64,000 nucleotides of DNA from Lantana camara (lineage: Eukaryota; Streptophyta; Magnoliopsida; Lamiales; Verbenaceae). The notes under the pieces are model-generated. The model was not told the origin of the DNA. It ran no database searches and saw only the letters and a program-made list of their open reading frames with translations. Position 1 is the stretch's first letter. Each line of letters starts with the position of its first letter. Positions 8,695 to 20,479 of this stretch are shown piece by piece. The DNA lies in NCBI GenBank assembly GCA_037501455.1, contig CM074857.1, forward strand, positions 108,409,501 through 108,473,500. Direction: 5' to 3'. Position numbers and translations under genes: made by a program.

Positions 8695-9445
8695 TAATGC
8701 ACGAACACTTCTAAAAATATCATTTTACCGTGTCGTGTCGTGTCGGACACTCACGTGGAAAATTCACAAAAAAATCAGTGTCGTGTCGTGTCCGTGTCGC
8801 CGTGTCCGTATCCGTATCCGTGCAACATAGGATATAATACATATACAACAATATATATAAATACGATATCAATATGATTATTTTTTTAAAATTATATTTA
8901 AAAAATATTAAATATAAATATTTAATAAAAAATAATAAAATAATATTTTTAATATTCCCGAGCAGTGGCCAGAGGATGCATGCTTGGTGCATGGGCATTG
9001 GGACGGCAACCCGAAGTCAAAGGTGAGGAAAGTGGTAGGAAGCATGCATGCGTAAATTTGTTGGGAGAGTTGACAATATTTTATTTTATGTAGTAATTAA
9101 GTACGGATGTACGTAACCTAACTTTGTTCATGTACGGATGGAAATGACTCCACCCTGAATTGACTACTCCAAAATAACCGGTAAAGACACCCTCATATTA
9201 CGACAAAATGTAAATTATTTTATTTTAATTTGATTTTGATTTCATAATATAGTTTAAGTTTTCTTTTTATTTTTCACAAAAATTATATTAACAATGATAT
9301 ACACCGATATGAATACAGAATACAACGTTATAAACACAATACGACACAAACATAACGATACTGACTTACTCTTACATTTATCACGTGACACATTGTTCGA
9401 TATGATACGATGGGATAAAATTATATTTTTAAAAGTATTCCTATA
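8695..9445. repeat. Dispersed GTGTCGTGTCCG-type repeat, inverted pair
   Basis: At 8695-8830 a motif-rich unit runs from TTCTAAAAATATCATTTT through repeated GTGTCGTGTC words to CCGTATCCGTGC. A diverged copy in the opposite orientation lies at about 9325-9445. Related copies occur at about 13545-13625 (reversed, partial) and 51205-51350 (same orientation). The pair may be the two ends of one small TIR element, or independent copies. The space between is AT-rich and non-coding. Confidence 0.55.
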
Positions 9446-10894
9446 TCAATGGTGATATGAAAATTTTGTCATAAAATTTTCATGCAAATATAAATTTCAC
9501 AAGGGCAAAAGTAATAAAACTAGTATTCAAAATTGATACAAAACATTATCACTTAATTAAAACTAATTCGACCCAACAGAAAATATCTTGGAAAAAATGT
9601 AAAAATGGAATATCAATTACACTTCACTTGCAATTTTGAAATATATTTTTTTCCAATAAAAATATTAGGACTATAGAAAATCATAGTGTCCTTGACCGTG
9701 TCCTCCCGAAAAAGATAGGACAACATCAAATAAATTTACTTGATTACATACTAATATTTAAAATTAGAGTTTTACATTTAACTTCCAACTTATACCTAAT
9801 TTCCGAGTTCATTACTTCAGAATATATATATATATATAAATTCTTGATTACGGGGTCTATATTAATTATATATAGGCATCAATATTGAATAGAAACCACC
9901 AACGGGCTTGTCTAATTTAATAAATAATAAAAAAATATGTGATTAGTTGAAATTTGTTCGAGAGGTAATTCTAATTCGAGTTTGTTTGCTCAAACCGGTG
10001 AAATAAAATGGTGAGAGTGTTTTATACTTATTGTGTGGTTAATTGAAAATTTAAGAAAAATGACAAATTAAATAGCAAAAATAACACACTTACCCTCTAA
10101 TAAATTGGATTCGAACAATGGAGTTTGAGCTAAAAATTTTCCTAAATCTTGTAGTTAGGTGCATTATGTACTTCCATTGTACTCGCAATTGTTTTTCTTA
10201 GAGTAATGAACACTGAATAATCGTCATCATATACTAATTATTTAATCTAAATTTTCTAAAAACTTTTATAAATGTTGGGGTTTTTCTTATAAATAATACA
10301 AAATTTTAAACCTAAAAGAATTAAATAAAATTTTGTGTTAAATCCGATGATAGTAAAAACAAAAATTAAATACTAGAGTTACAATACTTTTCAAACCTAC
10401 ACTAGATATGCACTACACCAACATTTTCACCCTATAATTATAAAAAAGCCTTGATCTCTAATTTCAAGAACGTAACCAGTTAGATCGATCAGTCAACAAA
10501 TTTATAGGTGCGCCATGTGAAGACAATTAAGTCATTTCCCATCTTTGAGATCAAAATTAATTAATTAAGAAGTTAATAATAAAGTTACATACTATGCTAA
10601 TTTAAATAAATGTACTGCAATCGAGTTTCGAAACGAACATAACTCCTTTTTTTTTTCCCCCAAAAAAGCAATATACTAATACACTCCAAAATTACAGTAC
10701 AATACATTAATTAGAAAAGAGAAGTAGCAGCGCCTCTCATGGTTGTACGTACATAATACACTACAAATATATATATAAACAACCAATCACCTTATGTAAC
10801 GCTGGTGCCCTCAACATTTTTTATTTTTCTTAATAATACTAAGTACGAAATTATTAATTAATTCCACACAAACATATCGCACAGTCGCGGAACA
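9446..10894. other. AT-rich intergenic DNA 3' of the nitrate transporter
   Basis: No coding sequence or clear repeat was found. The part next to 10894 is the 3' UTR and downstream flank of the minus-strand transporter gene; no unambiguous polyadenylation signal was assigned. Confidence 0.5.
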
Positions 10895-12676
10895 CTATAC
10901 ATGCTCCGGAGTCGAATTCCCCGCCGGCGGTGTCGCCACCGCCGCAATTTCCTGCCTCTTCCCCCTCTCCGACCTGCTATTCTCGGCGAACTTAAGACTC
11001 CCTGCATGCAAACCCTTCTCCTTCTCCTCCTCATTCCACTCCGACGAATAGTAACTCTCCTCCGTATATTCGCCGCCCTTCGAAGGCGGCAGAAACATGC
11101 TGCCCCACTGCGGAAAATGGATGAACGCCACCGGTAGAGTGCACACCACCGCCATGATACCCATGTAAGTGAGCCCCATCGCCGTCGAGAATTGGGTGGT
11201 GGAGAAGAGCAGCAGCTGTGTCAACCCGCCGCCGAAGTTTCCGCCAGCGCCGGTGAGCCCGGAAATTATACCCAAAGATCTTCTCGAAACGAAGGGGATT
11301 ATGCCGTAGGCAGCGCCACAGGCGGCCTGAGCGCCGATGGAGAAGAGGATCATTGACGTGATAGCTAAGGAAAGCGAGTTAGCGCGGCCGAGCCAGATGC
11401 AGAAAACGCCGCCAAGGGTTTGCACGATCCATAAAACCCAGAGACGGCCCCGCATGCCAAATCTGCGGGCGGCGATATCGGAAGCGTAGCCACCGAACGG
11501 GCGGGCGAAGAAGTTGGCCATGCCAAAGGTGGCGGCGACCATTCCGGCGGTGTGGAGTTTCAAGTTGAACCTGTCGTAGAAATATTCTGCAATAACGTTG
11601 TTTATGCATAGCTCAACTCCCATGGAGAATCCATAGACCAAGAAAAATATCCATGTCCTATAGTTCGTCACGGCATGCTTGAGTACCTGCAAACAATGTC
11701 ATATATATATCACACATTAAATCACTTGAGTATACTAGCAAATAATGTCGTATTACAATCAAGGGGACCAAGTCAGAATTTAATAGGTTAGAGAAACATG
11801 GACTCAAATTGGAAATTTAAATTTATTTGATAAAAGAGATTATAGAAGTTAGTGTCATAATCTTGATATATAATTTATATATATATAGTAATAAATTAGA
11901 AAAAGAAAATTAAAGTTTACCTTGGAAAACTTGTCTTTTGCTACATCACCACTCTTTTGTAGGGCACTAAGGTTTCCATCAGGCAAGTCCTGTCCCATCG
12001 TCAACACCATAACACCGATGATGATATGCAGCCAGCCCGGAATGAAGAAGGCAATCCTCCACGCCGTAAAAGGGGTGGCGCCGGCGACCTTAATCACGTG
12101 AAACAGAAACGGCATAAGCAGCTGCGTGGCGCCGCCGCCCATGTCCCCCCACCCGGCAGCGACGCCGTTCACCGTCCCAATAATCTTGCTATTGAACATA
12201 ATGCTGGTCCAGTACTGGCACGACACGAACGTCGCCAGCGAGAACCCGATCATGAACCTGACGGCGAGGTACCCCTCCGCCGACGAGACGAACGCCGTGG
12301 AGAACACCACCGGCGCAACCAGGAGGTTGAGGAAGGCGCAGCCGTAGCGGGGGCCGACGAGGTCGCAGATGACCCCCATCACGAGGCGGGAGAAGATGCT
12401 CCCGGAGACGGAGGCGACGCCGGCGTTGCCGATGTCCGAGCGGGTGAGGTTCAGGTTGTCCCGGATGACAGGGACGAGTGGCGCCGCCGCGAAGGTGGAG
12501 ATGAAGCAGGTGAAGAATGAGAGCCAGGCGAGGTGGAAGGAACGCATGTGGGGTTGCGCGAAGGAGAAGATTTTGAGGGTTTTGGCTTTGTGCTCGGAAT
12601 CGACAGGGAGAGAGAATTTGGGAGGATCGGAGGAGATGGAGAGGCCATGGATGGAGCTCCCGTTAGTGTCCGCCAT
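10895..12676 (-). CDS. NRT2: High-affinity nitrate transporter, NRT2 family (two exons)
   Basis: Exon 1 is 12676-11921 (252 codons) and exon 2 is 11686-10895 (263 codons plus stop), giving 515 residues, slightly short of the usual ~530. The 234-bp intron (11920-11687) has GT and TTTGCAG ends in phase 0, joining DKFSK to VLKHA. NRT2 proteins are plasma-membrane major-facilitator proton/nitrate symporters that usually need the NAR2/NRT3 partner. Visible signatures are the loop 2-3 motif [12 protein letters not shown] (residues 101-112), FVSCQYW (150-156), and the two nitrate/nitrite-porter motifs [12 protein letters not shown] (174-185) and [13 protein letters not shown] (397-409). About 12 hydrophobic segments alternate with short loops. 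The C-terminal tail keeps a SLKFAEN block typical of NRT2.1-like members. The frame is intact and codons in exon 1 are GC-rich, unlike the flanks. Confidence 0.95.
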
Positions 12677-12770
12677 TGATGTAAAGCTTCAGAAGAAACT
12701 GGCAATGGTGGGAAAATGAAGAGGGAAGGCAGTGAAGGTGGTGTGTTTTTGTGAAGGTGGAGAAGAAGGG

Positions 12771-12778
12771 TATTTATA
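12771..12778 (-). promoter_or_regulatory. TATA box of the NRT2 gene
   Basis: On the minus strand TATAAATACCC lies 95 bp upstream of the start codon, giving a 5' UTR of roughly 60-70 bp. No other TATA-like site is better placed. Confidence 0.65.
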
Positions 12779-12919
12779 GAGTTTATGAGGACTTGAATTG
12801 TGTGTACCCATGTTACGGAATGGAAATACTTCATTTTATTATTCCATTTTCTTCCAAATGTACGTACATCATTATATATATATATATATTTTAATATAGG
12901 TACTATAGTATTTTTTTAT

Positions 12920-13238
12920 GGGAAAACTGCAAATTTGGAATAATAATATACTAATTTTGTATTTTAAATTTTAATTTGGTATTTCTGGTGTTATGGATAT
13001 TTACTTCTAAAATTTTGCAATTTTGGTTAAATCCAGTCGGATCTCTAATTTTTAGGGAACATTCTGACAACCACGTAAGCACAAGGACGGTATTTCGGGA
13101 AAAAATTAGGAATTCGACTGGAATTTGGCCAAAACTACAAAATTCTAGAAGTGAGTGTCCCTAAAATCAGAAATGTCAAATTAAAATTTAAAAATATAAA
13201 AAAAAGGTATATTATTGTCTCAAATGTGTAGATTTCTC
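12920..13238. mobile_element. MULE-type foldback MITE in the NRT2 upstream region
   Basis: Long TIRs: the left end GGGAAAACTGCAAATTT matches the reverse complement of the right end, GAGAAATCTACACATTT, and the match continues inward (AATAATATAC, TTTAAATTTTAATTTG). Flanks are near-identical: ATTTTTTTAT at 12910-12919 and ATTCTTTTAT at 13239-13248, fitting a 9-10 bp duplication with one change. It is about 240 bp upstream of the NRT2 ATG and about 140 bp from its TATA box, so it may affect NRT2 expression or methylation; this is inference. Confidence 0.85.
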
Positions 13239-13248
13239 ATTCTTTTAT

Positions 13249-14409
13249 TAAATTCTATTGCATTTAATAACTAAAGTGTTGCGTTATTGAATTGTAAATT
13301 GAATTTTCTATTTTATATTATGTATTCTGTTTCGAAATATCATATATTTGATCCCTAAAACTTAAACTTTATATCATTTTCATTTTCTATTTTTTAGAAC
13401 TAATATTTGAGTTCATAAAATCAGTAATTTGTGTCACTTTATACTTTTAACCAAAATTTAGTAAGTTTTCGACCTAATTTAATGGGTAATTCTAATAATT
13501 TAAACACAAATTGTTATGACGCATAAAAATGAATATAGTCATATAGGTAAGATAAGGTGTCTGATATGAGTGTCTAACATAATACGACACGCGCGGTAAA
13601 AAGATATTTTTAGAATGTCTATAAATTAAAGAGAAATCGTTGACATTGATTACCATAATTTACCAAATAAAGCCTTGTCAATAAACACAACTATTTGCTG
13701 GATAATTTTTATATTTTTCACTTAGTGATATTGTCCCTTATAGTAGAAGATATATAGATAATAAACATAAAACACACACACACACACAAAGCATTATAAT
13801 TCTATTTATCAATTCTCGAAACAAAAAATAAAAAAAATGATTAGTTTAATTAATTTATTCTTGTCCCTCATTTCCCCTCTCTCTCTCTCTGTTTTTTTTT
13901 TTTTTTTCACATTCCTCCTCTCTTTTCTTTATATGCTTTCCTCTCTGTCTCTCGTTTCCTTCCAATCTCAGCAGTTTTTTCAACTCTTTTATTATTTACA
14001 CTAAAAAAAGTTATTTCTTAATGTAATATATAAAAAAATTAAGTATATACAATAAAAAGAATTTAGTTAATATTTATAATATAATCTTTCCTATTTAAAT
14101 CATCACGCTATCTATAAAAATAAACATTATACCGTTATCAAATTAGTACTTGGATTTATTTGCATATTTTAATTTGGAATGTACACGGATCCCACACGCA
14201 AACAGCGCTTCGTCTAATGTCAAGCACGAGGAAATATGTTGCACTCCACGCGTGCAAATATAATAAAGCGTAGTTTTTCAGCAAATATAAAGATGAGATA
14301 ATTATAACTTATTGCTTTTCTGCCAGAAATTCTAGCTTTCCACTTATTGAACTAAGCCAAATGATTAAAGATTCGTTTTTCTAAATACTATTAAATAATC
14401 CGTAATAAG
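13249..14409. other. AT-rich intergenic DNA with simple repeats
   Basis: Contains a partial reversed copy of the dispersed GTGTCG repeat at about 13545-13625, a short (CA)n near 13774-13789, and a (CT)n then T15 tract at about 13877-13907. No gene seen. Confidence 0.5.
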
Positions 14410-15150
14410 GTTGAGAGTTTTTTCTATAATCCCATTTTAAAATTCGCCTATTTTAAATCCTCAATACATAATATATTTTTTATAAACCCTCCGAAATGCA
14501 TAAAAATACTATAATGTCCTTGATGAATTGAAAAATGTCACCTCGCGTATCCCCTAATATGCTCTAAACAAAATTTTTCTCCTCCTCTTCCAGAATTCTA
14601 ATGTTTTTCCTGAACTCGGGCAAAGAATTTTCGGGAAAAGAAATCCACGATGGAATTGGATTAAGTTGTAATCCAAGTTGAATCCGAGAGAATGTAAAAA
14701 ATGGGATACGGCGACAAAAGGAGTCACCTGAGAAGAAGTCATCATCGATGGGGCGGCGGCTGGTGGTGGAGATGGCAGTGATGGTGGTGAATATTGGAGG
14801 GGGCGGAGAGCTAGCAATCAAGGCGGGAGAGGAGAGATTTCAACGCGATTGTGCTGGATATTGGAGGGGGCGGATCAGAGAAATCAATGCGAGAGAGTGG
14901 ATGGTGGTCGGTGGTGGTGGAGGGGGCGGAGATATCGATGACCTGCGGATGTGAACGTGAGGAAGATGAAGATGAGGAAGTAGGGGGGTGTGGAGAAAGC
15001 ACAAATGTTGTGGATGAAGGGAAAAAATAAGGACAAAACAGACTTTTTAAGACATTAGGGTTTAGGAAAAATAAAAAGTGTATTGGGAATCTAAAACATA
15101 CATTTTTCAAATAGGGGGCCTAGGATAAGTTTTAGAAATAGTTGATCCTT
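14410..15150. mobile_element. Foldback (MULE-like) element with GC-rich core
   Basis: The left flank (ATCCTCAATACA within 14410-14520) returns as a reverse complement on the right (CCCAATACAC and neighbours within 15025-15145), giving diverged TIRs over 100 bp long. The core at about 14740-14990 is GC-rich with GGTGGTGG/CCACCACC words and overlapping short minus-strand frames (14554-15110), none with a known domain. A target duplication could not be settled by eye. The architecture matches the MULE-like elements at 41015 and 52159. Confidence 0.55.
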
Positions 15151-15585
15151 CCAAGTTACTCTCCCTTGAATTTATATAGCTATTTTGAGGGCGTGTATTA
15201 TTTAAAAATTTTCAGTAAATTGTTTGACAGTTAATTAGAGTACTTTTACATCTACGCCCCTTGTGAGATTGGGTAATTACAATTCGTACCCTCTTAAATA
15301 AAAATATTATTAAACCCACATTTTCAAGTTTGAAAAATTACAAATGAACCCATTCTGATAGGATTTTTTATGAATTTTTTTAAATTGATTATATTTAACC
15401 TCTAATTGAAAGGGGAAAAAAATCATTATGAATATCAATCTACAAACGAATCATGTGTTGATCCTCTAAAAAACTTCGTAAGTTACCTCTGTCACTTGAG
15501 AATGATGTGTGGGTTGTTGTGAGGAATTTAGTAGTGAAATATAATCAATTCAAAAATGATTTTGCAAAAAATCCAACTGGAATGA

Positions 15586-16064
15586 TGATAACGCCGAAAA
15601 TTGGTCGCCTTTGAAAGTGTGTAATCGGCTTCGAATCTCCGACGATTAAGTGTGGGTTCTTCAACCGATTGTTTTGTCTCGAATGGAAAGTGATCCGTGG
15701 AAATTTTGACAGAGTTTCAGTATGTAATTTTTTGTGTCTTCTTCTGGTGAAAGAAATAATATTTATACTCTCAGTTTGAGTTGGCACGAGCTCGATCTGA
15801 CTTAGTGGGCGCGAGAATTGCGGACCACGTACTTAGATCGTGAGATGGTTGGAGAGTGGGGCAACCATCGACGTTGGGCTCGTGCAAAACGCTCAAGCGG
15901 CGAGCACTTACACGCCGAGCGCTTGCCTTAGCCAATTTTAAGGAATATGCCAAGCACTTACGAGCTGAGCACTTGATAGGACGAGCGCTTGCCATAGCCA
16001 ATTTTAAGGAATATGCCAAGCACTTACGAGCTGAGCACTTGATACGACGAGCACTTGCCTTAGC
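15586..16064 (-). repeat. Truncated 3' LTR of the Tat-like element
   Basis: Closely matches the first 479 or so bases of the 619-bp LTR at 19861-20479, then breaks within the internal 66-bp repeats directly into protease coding sequence at about 16065. Confidence 0.85.
15917..16064. repeat. 66-bp subrepeats in the Tat LTR (left copy)
   Basis: Just over two units of about 66 bp containing GCCTTAGCCAATTTTAAGG and CAAGCACTTACGAGCTGAG. The other LTR has about three and a half units at 20196-20415, one of them shortened, so unit number differs between the LTRs. Confidence 0.85.
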
Positions 16065-16435
16065 TCTAATCCGCCAAAGCCGAGGAGAGGGGTCTCTACG
16101 GCATCCAGAGCGACATCATTCCCACATAAGGTGGAGAGTGGCAAGACGTTCACCGAGCTGCCGCTATCTACCAATACCCTTTTGACTTGGGTGTTGTAGA
16201 TGTCGACATCAATTACCATTGGACAATCTGGGCACTCACCATCCTCATCGATGACGATATTATCAAAGTCTCGATCTGTAAAACCCCAGATCTCGCCTTT
16301 CTCAACATGAAAGATATGCTGAGCAGGAGTGTTAGGCTCTTGGCTAAATCGGCGCCCTGCTTTCTTTCGTGAGGTCTTGGTATCACCATTTGTTGCTCCT
16401 CCGGCAATCATATTAACCATTCCACGAGTGGGCAT
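16065..16435 (-). pseudogene. Tat retropepsin fragment
   Basis: The minus frame has MVNMIAGGA upstream, a GFTDRD stretch, an acidic block, and the active site VLVDSGSSVNVL, the usual order around the Tat-lineage protease. After LLGFGGLELRQ the frame runs straight into LTR sequence, so the protein and the whole downstream polymerase are lost. Confidence 0.8.
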
Positions 16436-16768
16436 GTTATCATCAGGTGCTTGCTTAGTGCCTTTAGCTGCTCGCCGATCGCGCCATGGGCTATGAGAGC
16501 GCGAACGAGATCGGTGAGGCCTGCATGAACGAGAGCGGGCTCTATCTCCTCGCTTCCTATAATTTCAATCCATGGACTTAACAAACTCTGATAGCTTGCC
16601 ACCGGCTACCAAGCGTTGGATCTCCTTCTCCAAGCTGATGCATTCATCCGTATCATGTCCGTTCTGTTGGTGGAACGCACAATACTTGTTGGAGCGAGAG
16701 TTTTTCTCGCCCTGAGCCATCGGACGTGACTTTACGAACATCTTGGAACCGATAATATTCAAGATCTC

Positions 16769-18275
16769 TGATAGACAAATTTTGAACCCAAGTGTAAGTT
16801 CTAAATTCGGTTGTAACACTTAAGGTATCGTATCCACAGGGAAGGGAAATCAACAACCACTTTTATGACTAATTCTAATCTAGAGACCGAACAAAGATCG
16901 AGAGTGTTGCTCTATACTACTATGACAAAATTAAACTAAGTAATTACTAATCAACCAAACGAACCAACAAATAAAATCGAGAATATATCACTAGAGAAAG
17001 CAGGTCGGGGAGTAAATCATATGCCCTTCAGTGTTTAAATCAATGCTCACGTACTTATGTATGATTCTTCAACCTAATCACAAATTTATACCTAGCTTCT
17101 TTCAAAGCCTAGACGTCTAATTAATCGAGCCAAGTGTTGTTCTCACAATCACTTAGTAACCAGATCAATCGATTAAAACAAGATTAGTGTATTTAAAACC
17201 TAGCGGCTTGGCATGGAATTCTAAATACGCGTTGTAGAATTTAGGGTTAAATTTCTTTAAGCCAAAAATTCTAAGTTTTGGAAAATAATCTCAATTATCC
17301 TCAATCCCTCGATTATCGGATAATTTACGATATGTTAATGGATGGCCAGTCCACTCACATTCTATTCAAAGTCGTTTTTCTAACAAAGAATCACACAATT
17401 TAACTCAAGCATTAAATCAAACACCTTAGATGCATAATCATTACCCCCTAACCCTAGGGGATTAGTTCCTCATAATAGACTCAAAACTCATTAAAATCAA
17501 AGGAATTGCATTCAAAACATTCATGTCTAACATAAACATCAAAACGAAATTAGGAATTCTGGAAATTTCTAACCTAATTATCAAAACGAATCAAGAACAA
17601 CTAAGCTAACTATACTAAATCTCAACTAACAAAAACTAAGAATTGAGGAATTAGTTTGGATAGAGAAGCAATAAATAAAACCAAATTGATAAAGTCTTGC
17701 GATTGAATCGAAGCTTCAACTCTAGGTCTTCGTGTTTCTTCCGCCAAAAACGTCCTCTTGAACTCTGGAAAGGTATATGTCCAAAAAACTCCCAAAATCC
17801 GCCTCAAAATCGTCCTTAAATAGGATTCCTAACTCAGCTTCCGCAACGTGACACGGGCATGCAGTGCCCATGCACAAAAATATGACACGCCCGTGTCACC
17901 TATAAAAGTCTTATCCGCGTTTTCTACTTGACACGGGGGTGCAAGAATGTTTGGTCCTCTCTGTACCGAGACACGGGGGTGTCTCGGTTTGCTCTATATT
18001 GGTGATACGGGCGTGTCACCTTCTGAAATCCGTTGATCATCTCCTGTACTGAGACACGGGGGTGTCTCAGTTTACTCTTCCAGGGGGGCACGGGCGTGTC
18101 CCCTAAGAATTCTCGTTTTTCGCCCGTCTTTGCATGGTTTTGCTTCTACTTTCGTTTCTTCGACTCCAAGGTAAAATGTACCTAAAATGGAGCATAAATC
18201 ACATTATAAGCTCTTGAAACGACATAATTTTAACTCAAATTACCCTACAAATCCATGTAAAAATCCAATACATCA
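16769..18275. mobile_element. Solo LTR, Athila-like, inside the Tat gag
   Basis: Perfect TSD ATCTC at 16764-16768 and 18276-18280; ends TGATAGAC and ATACATCA. The 1507-bp body has no coding sequence. Blocks such as CTAGCGGCTTGGCATG, CCCTAACCCTAGG and the TACCTAAAATGGAGCATAA end recur in the LTR at about 42080-50600. The terminal pair TGAT/ATCA equals that of the 21500-40464 element. Confidence 0.88.
17883..18103. repeat. Array of short GC-core hairpins in the solo LTR
   Basis: Five near-palindromes in 220 bp: 17883-17898, 17966-17987, 18001-18020, 18048-18071 and 18084-18103. Stems of 7-10 bp surround a short core of G or C bases (mostly CACGGGSGTG). The arms differ between hairpins but each arm matches its partner, with G-T wobble in some. 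Confidence 0.8.
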
Positions 18276-19839
18276 ATCTCGAAATTGCATTTTGGAACCG
18301 ATAATATGGTTGCGTGCTCGTTCCATACGCGCCATGTCTTCCTGCTCCATGTACTCACTTGCTATCCTCCGGAGCTGAACCATATCCTTGGGTTTTTGAT
18401 GGGCAATAGCATCTCCACACTCCGTATTGATCTTGGAGTCATTCAACCCTCGGTAAACCACTTGCCTTAGGAAATCAGCAGACGGAATTTCAACCTTGGT
18501 TAGTTCAGCACCAAAACAAGCAAAAAATTCCCGTAAAGCTTCATTGGGACCCTGCTCGACATGCCAGAGGTATGTAGTGGGCAACTTGGTCTCTTTCAAA
18601 GGACTGAAATGGCTATCGAATTGTTCGTATAAGTCATCAATGCTCCAAATCGAGCCCGGGGGAAGCCGCTTGAATCAATAATAAGCGGTTCCCGAGAGCG
18701 AAGTAATGAAGATTTTACATCAGAAGTCCAATGAATGTTCATACAAATGCATGAGGTGCTCAAAGGCTGTTAAGTGCTCCTAGGGATCACCTGTACCATC
18801 CTAGCTAGGAACATTGGTGGGAACCTTTGAATTTCCTGCTCGTGCCATCAGTATCTCCTCGCAAAATGGTGAGGCTCGTTCAGCCCTCGATCTTTGAGGT
18901 TGTCTATTCCTCCGATGAGGGGAGAGTTCGATGGGCCTCTCCCGATGGCCTCGAGTTGGACGACACTGGGGCTTGTCAACCACCTCCTCGTCCCGACGCC
19001 GTGTAAGTCGGTGATGAACTTCCTTGCCCCGACGTTGTACATATCAGTGGTGAACCTCTTCCTAGTCGCCAACCTGAGACCCTTCCACTAGCTTGCTCAA
19101 GGCAACACGTAAGTTTTGGTTCTCCACTTCCAACTGAGTGAGGCGGTCATTCTCTCTCTTCCTCACTCGGGTTGCAGAATGTTGAGTAGGATTGAGAGGA
19201 TCCAGTTCCTCCTCGTCTTCCACCATGGTCTGTTTCCCATCGCGTCGCACGAACGGAACTTGGTCATTATCATCCGGAGGTGGGATAGTATCTCATACTC
19301 GGCTCGGTCCCGCTACCGTTGGATTTGCCTCGGTACGAACGGGTGGGGGATCCATTCGAATGAGCAGTTCCTCTTGTACCGGCCAGTTGGCCATGAGTTC
19401 CGCTCCGCTCATGAAAATAGTTGTGTGAGGTGGAGCAATGGTGGTCTGGACTCCTCCAATCTGGGCTTGCGTTCCTCCTTGAAGTCCCCAGAGTGGATTG
19501 AACAACAATGGGTTCAGTAGCAACGAGTTTAAACCTACCGGAATGTTAAGTGAATTTTGGCCTATTCCGGTACCGAGAGCTTGCATGGGTTGCACGGGAA
19601 GATTGAAAACCACGGTGGTTCCAGTATGGTTTCTCTTATGTGGGAACGCCGGTGGTAGGCGGCGTAACACATTGATGTTTGCTTGACTCACGTTGATGTT
19701 CGCTTGACTTACTCGGGTTGGGGATAGTCGCGGCGGCAAGCTAGTGCTGCACTCATTAAAGCTTCTAGTTTCAGATCCGGTCATCTTCGAAACGAAACAA
19801 AGAGAATAGCTTTGAGAAAAGATTGGGAAATCTGGTGGA

Positions 19840-19857
19840 TTCCCACAGACGGCGCCA
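19840..19857 (-). other. Primer-binding site of the Tat-like element
   Basis: On the minus strand TGGCGCCGTCTGTGGGAA starts 3 bp from the 5' LTR. TGGCGCC is the usual start of such sites in plant gypsy elements; the tRNA was not identified with certainty. Confidence 0.7.
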
Positions 19858-19860
19858 AAC

Positions 19861-20479
19861 TGATAACGTCGAAAATTGGTCACCTTTGAAAGTGTGTAAT
19901 CAGCTTCGAATCTCCGACGAATCAATTAAGTGTGGGTTCTTTAGCCGATTGTTTTGTCTCGGATGGAAAGTGATCCGTGGAAATTTTGACAGAGTTTCGG
20001 TATGTAATTTTTTGTGTCTTCTTCTGGTGAAAGAAATAATATTTATACTCTCAGTTTGAGTTGGCGCGAGCTTGATTTGATTAGTGGGCGTGAGAATTGT
20101 GGACCATGTACTTAGATCGTGGGGTGGTTGGAGAGTGGGGCAACCATCGACGTTGGGCTCGTGCAAAACGCTCAAACGGCGAACACTTACATGCCGAGCG
20201 CTTGCCTTAGCCAATTTTAAGGAATATGCCAAGCACTTACGAGATGAGCACTTGATAGGACGAGCACTTGCCTTAGCCAATTTTAAGGAATATGCCAAGA
20301 ACTTACGAGCACTTGATAGGACGAGGGCTTGCCTTAGCCAATTTTAAGGAATGTGCCAAGCACTTACGAGCTGAGCACTTGATACGACGAGCACTTGCCT
20401 TAGCCAATTTTAAGGGATACGAGGTTCATGGATAGTCTAAAATACGAGAGGGTTACTTAGTCATTTTTTGCTACTATCA
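19861..20479 (-). repeat. Complete 5' LTR of the Tat-like element
   Basis: 619 bp from TGATAACG to TATCA, next to TSD AATGA. Carries the 66-bp subrepeats (20196-20415). Confidence 0.88.

Larger units (their letters stand above)
16566..19784 (-). pseudogene. Tat gag, frameshifted and split by a solo LTR
   Basis: The likely ATG is at 19784-19782. A Pro/Asn-rich N-terminal part (to about 19293), a short charged segment (19250-19062) and the retrotransposon-gag core (18599-18281, with EQGPNEALREFFACFGAEL) lie in different frames. After the solo LTR (16769-18275) the gag resumes and ends in the knuckle region YCAFHQQNGHDTDECISLEK (within 16565-16720). A 37-bp tandem duplication (ATTATCGGTTCCAARATG, twice) spans the solo LTR site and shifts the frame. 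The copy cannot make an intact Gag. Confidence 0.75.
15586..20479 (-). mobile_element. Tat-like Ty3/gypsy retrotransposon, internally deleted
   Basis: Bounded by TSD AATGA (15581-15585 and 20480-20484) and by ends TGATAACG and TATCA. Minus orientation: 5' LTR 19861-20479, primer site, gag, then protease cut off and joined directly to a truncated 3' LTR. The gag has the Tat-type YCAFHQQNGHDTDEC knuckle and the protease the VLVDSGSSVNVL motif. RT, RNase H and integrase are absent, so it is a defective copy. A solo LTR is inserted in its gag (16769-18275). Confidence 0.88.

Noticed and set aside
8720..8998. 92-codon minus ORF
   Set aside because: Spans the dispersed GTGTCG repeat and AT-rich DNA, with Thr-Asp repeats from the simple sequence and no domain.
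10901..11137. Plus-strand ORF at the NRT2 3' end
   Set aside because: Antisense shadow of NRT2 exon 2.
12026..12520. 164-codon plus-strand ORF
   Set aside because: It lies antisense to NRT2 exon 1, where GC-rich third positions create long chance frames; composition is a shadow of the transporter.
15917..16064. Regular repeats resembling a CRISPR array
   Set aside because: Units are directly tandem with no unique spacers, lie within an LTR of a plant retrotransposon, and recur in its partner LTR.
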